DNA of 13,574 bases, taken from positions 1 through 13,574 of the forward strand of contig CALNBU010000481.1 in NCBI GenBank assembly GCA_937875615.1, in the 5' to 3' direction. Under the pieces are notes generated by a model. The model was not told where the DNA came from and ran no database searches. It was given only the letters and a program-made list of their open reading frames with translations. The DNA comes from an uncultured Archangium sp. Its GTDB lineage: Bacteria > Myxococcota > Myxococcia > Myxococcales > Myxococcaceae. This document shows positions 8,103 through 13,574 of the stretch, piece after piece; the first letter of the stretch is position 1, and the number at the start of each line of letters is the position of its first letter. Position numbers and translations under genes: made by a program.

Positions 8103-9340
8103 ACCACTTCCACGTGCGCCGCGGCGCGCTCTGGTGCGAGGCGGTGCCGCTCACGCGCATCGCCGACGAGGTGGGCTCGCCCACCTATGTGTACTCGCAG
8201 GCCACGCTGACGCGGCACCTGTCGGTGGTGCAGGCGGCCTTCGCGGCGACGCCCACGCTGGTCTGCTACTCGGTGAAGGCCAACAGCAACCTCGCGGTGC
8301 TGCGCCTCTTCGCGCGAGCCGGCTCCGGCTTCGACATCGTCTCCGGCGGTGAGCTGGGCCGGGTGCAGGCCGTGAGCGGCGCCGCCGACAAGGTGGTGTT
8401 CTCGGGCGTGGGCAAGCGCGCCGACGAGCTGGAGGCCGCCCTGCGCGCCGGCATCTTGATGTTCAACGTGGAGAGCGCCGAGGAGCTGACGCTGCTCGAC
8501 GCCGTGGGCCGCAAGCTGGGCCGGCGCGCGCCCTTCGCCCTGCGCGTCAACCCCGACGTCGACGCGAAGACGCACCGCTACATCTCCACCGGCCTCAAGA
8601 CCTCGAAGTTTGGCGTGCCCTTCGAGGAGGCGGTGGCGCTGTACGCGAAGAGCCGACGCATGAAGGGCGTCGAGGCGCGCGGCGTCGACTGTCACATCGG
8701 CAGCCAGCTCACCGACACGCGCCCGGTCCGCCAGGCGCTCGGCCGCGTCGCCGGGCTCTACGCGGGGCTGACGGCGCAGGGCTTCAAGCTGACCCACCTC
8801 GACGTGGGCGGCGGCCTGGGCGTCACCTACACCACCGAGAACCCGCCCAGCGTCGACGTGTACGCGCGCACCGTCATCGAGGCCACCCGGCACACCGGCG
8901 CCACCCTGGTGCTGGAGCCGGGCCGGGTGCTGGTCGCCAACGCCGGGGTGCTGCTGACGCGGGTGCTGTTCAACAAGGAGACCCCCGCCCGGCACTTCGT
9001 CATCGTCGACGCCGGCATGAACGACCTCATGCGGCCCGCGCTGTACGAGGCGCACCACGACATCGTGGCCGTGAAGCCGCGCCGCGGCCCGAAGAAGACG
9101 GTCGACGTGGTGGGGCCGGTGTGTGAGTCCACCGACGTGCTGGGCCACGGCCGCCCGCTGGCGCCGCTGAAGGCCGGTGACCTGCTGGCCATCAGGTCGG
9201 CGGGCGCCTATGGCATGACGATGGCAAGCACCTACAACTCGCGCCAGCGCCCCGCGGAGGTGCTGGTCGACGGTGACACCTTCCGCGTCGTGCGCAAGCG
9301 CGATGAACTCACAGCACTCTGGCAGGGAGAGACTCCATGA
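8099..9340 (+). CDS. lysA: Diaminopimelate decarboxylase LysA
   Basis: This PLP enzyme decarboxylates meso-diaminopimelate to L-lysine, the last step of the DAP pathway, in the cytoplasm. The 413-residue product has the full alanine-racemase-type TIM barrel followed by a C-terminal beta domain. Lys60 (CYSVKANSN) forms the PLP aldimine. His199 (DCHIGSQ), the glycine loop near 237-240 (DVGGGLG) and Glu273-Pro-Gly-Arg276 hold the cofactor phosphate and substrate. Cys342 (GPVCESTDVLG) is the active-site cysteine given by the partner subunit, and Tyr371 (GAYGMTMASTYNSR) completes the site, so the enzyme should work as a dimer. The GTG start overlaps the lptM stop (GTGA) and follows AGGAGG. The end overlaps dapA by ATGA. 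Nothing is missing or truncated. Confidence 0.97.
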   Translation: MNHFHVRRGALWCEAVPLTRIADEVGSPTYVYSQATLTRHLSVVQAAFAATPTLVCYSVKANSNLAVLRLFARAGSGFDIVSGGELGRVQAVSGAADKVVFSGVGKRADELEAALRAGILMFNVESAEELTLLDAVGRKLGRRAPFALRVNPDVDAKTHRYISTGLKTSKFGVPFEEAVALYAKSRRMKGVEARGVDCHIGSQLTDTRPVRQALGRVAGLYAGLTAQGFKLTHLDVGGGLGVTYTTENPPSVDVYARTVIEATRHTGATLVLEPGRVLVANAGVLLTRVLFNKETPARHFVIVDAGMNDLMRPALYEAHHDIVAVKPRRGPKKTVDVVGPVCESTDVLGHGRPLAPLKAGDLLAIRSAGAYGMTMASTYNSRQRPAEVLVDGDTFRVVRKRDELTALWQGETP

Positions 9341-10221
9341 CGACACTTTCAGGCTCGATGACGGCGCTGGCGACCCCCTTCAAGGACGGGCGCTTCGACG
9401 AGGCGGCCTACGAGAAGCTGGTGGAGTACCAGGTCACCAACGGCACCTCGGTGCTGGTGCCCATCGGCACCACCGGCGAGGCGGTGACGCTGAGCGCCGC
9501 CGAGCGCCGCCGCGTCATCGAGGTGTGCCTCTCCGCCAACCGCGGCCGGGCGAAGGTCTTCGCCGGCGCGGGGAGCAACTCCACCGCGGAGACCATCGAG
9601 GGCGTGAAGCTGGCCCGCGAGCTGGGGGCCGACGGCGCGCTGGTGGTGACGCCCTATTACAACAAGCCCACGCAGCAGGGGCTGGTCGAGCACTACCGGC
9701 TGGTCTCGCAGGCGCACCCCGGCTTCCCGGTCATCGCCTACAACGTGCCCGGCCGCACCGGCGTCGACATGCTCCCCGACACGGTGAAGCGGCTGCTCGA
9801 CGTGAAGGAGGTGGTGGCGCTCAAGGAGGCCACCGGCAACGTGCTGCGCACCCTCGACGTCTACGAGCAGGTGGGCGACCGCATCACGCTGCTCTCGGGC
9901 GACGACTTCGTGGTGGCGCCCTTCATCTTCTCCGGTGGGCGCGGCGTCATCTCGGTGTCCTCGAACGTGGCGCCGAAGCTGATGGCGGAGCTGTGCAGCA
10001 AGGCGCTGGCGGGCGACGTCGCGGGCGCGCGCGCGTTGCAGTTGAAGCTCCAGCCGTTGCACCGGCTGTTGTTCATCGAGTCGAACCCCATCCCGGTGAA
10101 GGCCGCGCTGCACCTCATGGGCTTCTTCGGCCCCGAGCTGCGCCCGCCGCTCACGGAGATGACCGAGGGCAACGCGGCGAAGTTGAAGGAGGCACTGCGG
10201 CACCTGGGGTTGGTGTCGTGA
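9337..10221 (+). CDS. dapA: 4-hydroxy-tetrahydrodipicolinate synthase DapA
   Basis: This enzyme condenses pyruvate with aspartate semialdehyde, the first step committed to diaminopimelate and lysine. The 294-residue product is a standard (beta/alpha)8 barrel. Lys163 (VVALKEATGN) forms the Schiff base with pyruvate. Thr45-Thr46 (GTTGEA) and Tyr135 (AYNVPGRTG) form the proton-relay triad, Arg140 binds the aspartate semialdehyde carboxylate, and Tyr107-Tyr108 lie in TPYYNKPTQQG. ATG 9337 overlaps the lysA stop, with GGGAGAG a few bases upstream as a probable ribosome binding site. The 3' end overlaps dapB (GTGA). The complete residue set argues for true DapA rather than a related aldolase such as N-acetylneuraminate lyase, and the neighbours agree. 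Confidence 0.97.
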   Translation: MTTLSGSMTALATPFKDGRFDEAAYEKLVEYQVTNGTSVLVPIGTTGEAVTLSAAERRRVIEVCLSANRGRAKVFAGAGSNSTAETIEGVKLARELGADGALVVTPYYNKPTQQGLVEHYRLVSQAHPGFPVIAYNVPGRTGVDMLPDTVKRLLDVKEVVALKEATGNVLRTLDVYEQVGDRITLLSGDDFVVAPFIFSGGRGVISVSSNVAPKLMAELCSKALAGDVAGARALQLKLQPLHRLLFIESNPIPVKAALHLMGFFGPELRPPLTEMTEGNAAKLKEALRHLGLVS

Positions 10222-11030
10222 CGCGCCGGCCGCTGCGCGCGGTGGTGACCGGCGTCACCGGCCGCATGGGCTCGCTGCTGGTGAAGCTGGTGCGCGAGTC
10301 GCCCGACTTCGTGCTGGTGGGCGGCACCGACAAGCCGGGCAGCGCGGCCATCTCGCTCGACGTGGGGCTGGCGGCGAAGCTGGCGCCGCTGGAGCTGCCC
10401 TGCGTCGACTCGCTGGAGTGGGTGCTGGAGGGTGCCGACGTGGTCATCGACTTCACCACGCCGGAGTCCTCGGTGGTGAACGCGCGAGCCTGCGCGGTCG
10501 CCGGGGTGCCGCTGGTGGTGGGCAGCACCGGCTTCTCCGCCGAGGCGAAGCGCGAGATGGCCGAGGCCGCCGAGCGCATCCCGCTGGTGATGGCGCCCAA
10601 CATGAGCGTGGGCGTCAACCTGGTCATCGAGGTGGCGGCGCAGCTGGCGAAGCGCCTCGGTGAGGACTTCGACGTGGAGGTGGTGGAGACGCACCACCGC
10701 CTCAAGAAGGACGCGCCCTCGGGCACCGCCATGCGGCTGGCGGAGGAGCTGGCCAGGTCGCTGGGCCGGACCGAGGGCGACCTGCGCCTCTCGCGGGTGG
10801 GGCAGGTGGGAGAGCGGCCTCGGCGCGAAATCGGCGTGCAGACGCTGCGCGGCGGCGACGTGGTGGGCGAGCACACGGTCTTCTTCTTCGGCGACGGGGA
10901 GCGCGTGGAGCTCACGCACCGGGCGACCAGCCGCGAGCAGTTCGGGCGCGGCGCGCTGCGGGCGGCGAAGTGGGTGGTGGACCGGGCGCCGGGGCTCTTC
11001 GGCATGGCCGACGTGCTGGTGCCGGAGTGA
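10218..11030 (+). CDS. dapB: 4-hydroxy-tetrahydrodipicolinate reductase DapB
   Basis: This NAD(P)H enzyme reduces the DapA product to tetrahydrodipicolinate. The 270-residue product carries the Rossmann nucleotide motif VTGVTGRMGS (about 10-19), DFTTPESS (78-85), GSTGFS (102-107) and APNMSVGVNLV (126-136). The catalytic segment is ETHHRLKKDAPSGTA, with His159 and His160 and Lys163, at the same numbers as in E. coli DapB. It ends GMADVLVPE, the usual family terminus. It starts at GTG 10218, four bases overlapping dapA, and ends in a GTGA overlap with the FAH-family gene. With dapA and lysA this is a minimal DAP cluster; dapF, the transaminase/acyl branch genes and asd are not in the window. 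Confidence 0.97.
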   Translation: MTRRPLRAVVTGVTGRMGSLLVKLVRESPDFVLVGGTDKPGSAAISLDVGLAAKLAPLELPCVDSLEWVLEGADVVIDFTTPESSVVNARACAVAGVPLVVGSTGFSAEAKREMAEAAERIPLVMAPNMSVGVNLVIEVAAQLAKRLGEDFDVEVVETHHRLKKDAPSGTAMRLAEELARSLGRTEGDLRLSRVGQVGERPRREIGVQTLRGGDVVGEHTVFFFGDGERVELTHRATSREQFGRGALRAAKWVVDRAPGLFGMADVLVPE

Positions 11031-11785
11031 GGTACGCGCGGCTGCTGGTGGAGGGCGTCGCCACCTGGGCGCGCGCCGACGGCGACGGCTACGTGCTGCT
11101 CGACCGCGCCCCGTGGAGTCCTGGCGGGCGTGAGCTCGGCCGCGTGCCTGGGGCGGGCGTGACGTACGCGCCGGTGAGCGACGCCTCGAAGGTGGTGGCC
11201 ATCGGGCAGAACTACGCCAGGCACGCCGCGGAGATGGGCAAGCAGGTGCCGGTGGAGCCGCTGCTCTTCATGAAGCCCTCCACGGCGCTCAACGCGCACG
11301 GCGCAGACATTCTCCTGCCGCCGGCCAGCCGCGAGGTGCACCACGAGGCCGAGCTGGCGCTGGTCATCGGGAGGACCTTGACCCGCGTGGACGAAGCGGA
11401 GGCCGCGGCCGGCATCTTCGGGTTGACCTGCTTCAACGACGTCACCGCGCGCGATGTCCAGCGGCGCGAGGTGCAGCACACCCGCGCCAAGAGCTACGAC
11501 ACCTTCGCCTGCTGTGGCCCCGAGTTGGTCACCGGCGTCTCCTGGGCCGACCTGCGGGTGGTGTGCCGGGTCAACGGGGTGGTGAAGCAGGACGGCCGCA
11601 CCTCCGACATGGTGCACTCGCCAGCCAGGCTGGTCAGCTTCATCTCGCAGGTGATGACCCTGCTCCCCGGAGACCTCGTCAGCACCGGCACGCCAGCTGG
11701 CGTCGGTCCGCTGGCGGTCGGGGACGTGGTGGAGGTCGACATCGAGCAGGTGGGGACGCTGCGCAACGGCGTCCGCGCGCCGTGA
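11027..11785 (+). CDS. Fumarylacetoacetate hydrolase (FAH) family enzyme
   Basis: This is a metal-dependent enzyme of the FAH fold, whose members hydrolyse, tautomerise or decarboxylate beta-diketo or oxo-acids. The 252-residue product has the short N-terminal cap (about 1-50) and the FAH core from about 55 (VVAIGQNYARHAAEMG). Predicted metal ligands are Glu107 and Glu109 (HHEAELALVIG) and Asp138 (CFNDVTARDVQ). Conserved TRAKSYDTFACCGP lies at 152-165 and STGTPAGVGP at 219-228. The sequence cannot tell an acylpyruvase or oxaloacetate tautomerase/decarboxylase (FAHD1-like) from a 2-hydroxyhepta-2,4-diene-1,7-dioate isomerase. It has no obvious DAP-pathway role, yet overlaps dapB upstream and folK downstream (GTGA each). 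GTG 11027 is preferred since earlier starts would lie inside dapB. Family assignment is firm, substrate unknown. Confidence 0.9.
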   Translation: MRYARLLVEGVATWARADGDGYVLLDRAPWSPGGRELGRVPGAGVTYAPVSDASKVVAIGQNYARHAAEMGKQVPVEPLLFMKPSTALNAHGADILLPPASREVHHEAELALVIGRTLTRVDEAEAAAGIFGLTCFNDVTARDVQRREVQHTRAKSYDTFACCGPELVTGVSWADLRVVCRVNGVVKQDGRTSDMVHSPARLVSFISQVMTLLPGDLVSTGTPAGVGPLAVGDVVEVDIEQVGTLRNGVRAP

Positions 11786-12201
11786 CGGCGGCCTACGTGG
11801 CGCTGGGCACCAACCTCGGCGACCGACTGCTCAACCTCGCGGAGGCGCGTCGCCAGCTCCGCCTCCTCGGCGCGCTGACGGAGGGGTTGGTGTTCGAGAC
11901 CAGGGCGCTCCGGATGCCCGGCGACACCGCGCCGCAGCCCGACTACCTCAACACCGTCGACCGCCTGGAGACGGGGCTGGGCCCGCTCGCGCTGCTGCGG
12001 CAGCTCCAGCGCATCGAGGCGCTGATGGGGCGCCGCCGCACGTACCGCTGGGGGCCGCGGGTCATCGACCTCGACCTCATCCTCCACGGCGCGCAGACGA
12101 TGCGCTCCGCGGCGCTGACGTTGCCGCACCCCCGCGCGCACCAGCGCGACTTCGTGCGCTGGCCGCTGCGCTTCTTCGGGGTGGAGCTGCCGGGCGCCTG
12201 A
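11782..12201 (+). CDS. folK: 2-amino-4-hydroxy-6-hydroxymethyldihydropteridine diphosphokinase (HPPK, FolK)
   Basis: FolK transfers pyrophosphate from ATP to 6-hydroxymethyl-7,8-dihydropterin, the step before dihydropteroate synthase in folate synthesis. The 139-residue product keeps the family landmarks in order: ALGTNLGDR (7-15), YLNTVDRLET (55-64), the RIEALMGRRRTYRWGPRVID run (77-96) ending in Asp96 and Asp98, which match the two magnesium-binding aspartates of E. coli HPPK, and LPHPRAHQRDFVRWPL (114-129). It is about 20 residues shorter than E. coli HPPK, mostly in loops and at the C-terminus. GTG 11782 overlaps the previous stop by GTGA. No other folate gene is in view. It is probably the last gene of the operon, since a 61-base gap follows. 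Confidence 0.94.
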   Translation: MTAAYVALGTNLGDRLLNLAEARRQLRLLGALTEGLVFETRALRMPGDTAPQPDYLNTVDRLETGLGPLALLRQLQRIEALMGRRRTYRWGPRVIDLDLILHGAQTMRSAALTLPHPRAHQRDFVRWPLRFFGVELPGA

Positions 12202-12262
12202 CCGAAAACCCGAGCTGCGTGAGCGCGCCGTCTCGGGCCCCGGTGGTGCTACATGGCGGGCC
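12202..12262 (+). promoter_or_regulatory. Intergenic region with possible leaderless promoter for the TPR gene
   Basis: These 61 bases hold an inverted repeat, CCCGAG (12209-12214) and CTCGGG (12232-12237), around a 17-base loop, and a TACATG box (12250-12255) ending 7 bases before the GTG start. No Shine-Dalgarno is visible. The TACATG box matches those before mutM and the lipoprotein gene. The repeat lacks a T-tract on the plus strand, so it could be a weak terminator, an operator, or chance. Confidence 0.4.
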
Positions 12263-13417
12263 GTGCTGACCCTGCTGCTGCTCTTGACCTCCGCTCAGCC
12301 GCTGCCGCCGAACCACCCGGCGCCCACCGGCAATGCTCCGCCCTCCGCCGACGAGCTGTTGGGGAAGCTCGACGCGACGCCCGGGCTCAAGGAGCGCGAC
12401 AAGACCTTCGAAATCGCCGCCTCGCTGGCGCGCCTCTACTTCGGCGCCGGGCGCTACCAGGGCGCGCAGCTGTATTACCGCCAGGCGCTCGAGAAGACGA
12501 AGGTGGCCCGCGAGCGCTACCTCTCGCTGCGCGCGCAGCTGAAGGGCAACGAGACCGCGCCCGACTGCGCGCCGAGCGAGGCGCTGCAGCTGGAGGCGGC
12601 GGTGGCGCTCGCCGCGAAAAAGAAGGGCGCGGCGGCCGCGGCGTGTCTGAAGACCGCGCTGGCGCCGGCGCGCGAGGTGGAGGTGCTCCTGGGCGACGCC
12701 TACTTCCTCGGCAAGGACGTGTCGTCGGCGCTGGCCACCTGGGACTCCGCGCTGGCGCTCTTCGATGACAACCACGACGCGCGCTACGCCCGCGCCGCGG
12801 CGCTCCTCGACTCGCGGGGCGAAGACGTGGAGGTGCTCAAGCAGGTGCAGGCGGAGCTGACGCGGGTGTTGAAGGACGCGCCGGCCTTCCCGAAGGCGGC
12901 CAACGCGAAGCGGCTGCTGGCCCGCACCGAGGCGGCCATCTCCAGCGGTGGCCTGCTCAAGGTGGGCGTCTCCCGCGAGGACGTGCAGGCGCTCGCGCCC
13001 GCGGCGCCGCGGCAGCCCGGGCAGGCGCCGGTGCTGACGAAGGAGGTGATGGAGGCCTTCCAGAACGCGCCCCGCACCCCGGAGATGGACGAGAACTTCA
13101 AGAAGCTGGTGGAGGGCGCGGAGGTGTCGCTGGCGGGCGGCCGCTTCCAGGAGGCGCTCGACGCCTACAAGCAGGTGATGCCCTTCCAGCCCGACAACCC
13201 GCGGCTGCGCGCCGGCATGGCGTGGACCATGGTGAAGCTCAACCGTCAGCCCATGGCCGACAACGTGTGGCGGGTGGCCGCCGGCTCGCCCGAGGCCATC
13301 GACGCCCTGGCGGCGACGCTCAAGGAGAAGGGTGACGGTGAGGGTGCGCGGGCCGTGCTGCAGCGCCTCCGCGAGACCGTCCCCGGCTACAGCCCGAAGA
13401 CCGACGTGTCGAAATGA
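12263..13417 (+). CDS. Secreted TPR-repeat protein
   Basis: The predicted product has 384 residues. The N-terminus (VLTLLLLLTSAQP) is a short signal sequence, so the protein is probably exported to the periplasm. A Pro-rich linker (about 13-28) leads into helical repeats of tetratricopeptide type: about 50-78 (LARLYFGAGRYQGAQLYYRQ), 138-168 (LLGDAYFLGKDVSSALATWD), a degenerate one at about 173-205, and a C-terminal pair at about 283-340 (AGGRFQEALDAYKQVMPFQP). Cys102 and Cys128 could form a disulfide. TPR domains mediate protein contacts; nothing here tells the partner. GTG 12263 is chosen because no upstream in-frame start leaves a signal peptide and the TACATG box fits. It overlaps the next gene by ATGA, implying the two act together. 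Confidence 0.82.
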   Translation: MLTLLLLLTSAQPLPPNHPAPTGNAPPSADELLGKLDATPGLKERDKTFEIAASLARLYFGAGRYQGAQLYYRQALEKTKVARERYLSLRAQLKGNETAPDCAPSEALQLEAAVALAAKKKGAAAAACLKTALAPAREVEVLLGDAYFLGKDVSSALATWDSALALFDDNHDARYARAAALLDSRGEDVEVLKQVQAELTRVLKDAPAFPKAANAKRLLARTEAAISSGGLLKVGVSREDVQALAPAAPRQPGQAPVLTKEVMEAFQNAPRTPEMDENFKKLVEGAEVSLAGGRFQEALDAYKQVMPFQPDNPRLRAGMAWTMVKLNRQPMADNVWRVAAGSPEAIDALAATLKEKGDGEGARAVLQRLRETVPGYSPKTDVSK

Positions 13418-13574
13418 CCGCCGCGCGCCCGACGGTGTTGGAGCGCGTCCGCTCGCTGGAGGCGATGGGGCCACGGCGGCTCGCGGGCACCCCGCTGGAG
13501 AAGGCGGTGCAGGAGAAGCTCGGCGAGGAGCTGGCGGCGCTGTGGCAGCGCGAGCGTGATGTGGCCGCGCGCTG
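13414..13574 (+). CDS. N-terminal part of an unidentified protein (runs off window)
   Basis: ATG 13414 overlaps the stop of the TPR gene (ATGA) and the frame stays open to the window edge, giving 53 residues beginning MTAARPTVLERVRSLEAMG. The stretch MGPRRLAGTPLEKAVQEKL (18-36) loosely recalls the GPRLAGTP opening of some M28-type metallopeptidases, but no metal ligands are within view, so I do not assign that function. No signal peptide is seen, so it may be cytoplasmic. Codon use fits the neighbours. Confidence 0.7.
   Translation, partial: MTAARPTVLERVRSLEAMGPRRLAGTPLEKAVQEKLGEELAALWQRERDVAAR

Noticed and set aside
8087..9346. Long minus-strand open frame opposite lysA
   Set aside because: It mirrors lysA almost exactly in extent and shows no recognisable motif; it is a shadow of the plus-strand gene.
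12209..12237. CCCGAG/CTCGGG inverted repeat as an intrinsic terminator after folK
   Set aside because: A 17-base loop and no T-tract on the plus strand. A T-run follows the stem only on the minus strand, where no gene arrives.

Overview
The window is very GC-rich with strong G/C bias at third codon positions. Its gene set points to a myxobacterium or close relative (Myxococcota): a Cys-rich 'CxxxxC...PDAG' lipoprotein, a long outer-membrane barrel with an N-terminal coiled coil of a type I associate with Myxococcales, and a compact lptM-lysA-dapA-dapB cluster. The assignment is inferred from protein style and gene content only.

Layout, left to right. (1) Bases 1-52 hold the last 16 codons of a plus-strand gene of unknown function. 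A 102-base convergent gap follows. (2) Bases 155-4596, minus strand: a catalase-peroxidase gene (katG), then downstream of it a 741-residue putative lipoprotein with a bacterial Ig-like domain. (3) Bases 4597-4722: a 126-base divergent promoter region. (4) Bases 4723-5960, plus strand: mutM (formamidopyrimidine-DNA glycosylase), overlapping by ATGA with a methylmalonyl-CoA epimerase gene. (5) Bases 6058-12201, plus strand: a seven-gene run. It starts with the outer-membrane barrel, then a 47-residue LptM-like lipoprotein, lysA, dapA, dapB, a fumarylacetoacetate hydrolase (FAH)-family enzyme and folK. From lptM to folK every junction is a 4-base stop/start overlap. (6) Bases 12263 to the end: a secreted TPR-type protein overlapping by ATGA with a gene cut off by the window edge.

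Functionally, dapA, dapB and lysA give steps of the diaminopimelate/lysine pathway, which feeds peptidoglycan and protein synthesis. They sit with an outer-membrane barrel and an LptM-like lipoprotein, so the operon has a cell-envelope flavour. KatG and MutM, on either side of one promoter region, remove hydrogen peroxide and repair the 8-oxoguanine that oxidation produces.

The two observations I would check first are a 16-base exact match to the Illumina TruSeq adapter inside the lipoprotein gene (973-988), probably an assembly artefact, and a recurring TA(G/C)AT(G/A) box 6-7 bases upstream of three start codons that lack a Shine-Dalgarno sequence, which looks like a leaderless-promoter signature. 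I found no CRISPR array, tRNA, rRNA, insertion sequence or prophage gene, and no clear sign of a wholly new multi-gene system.
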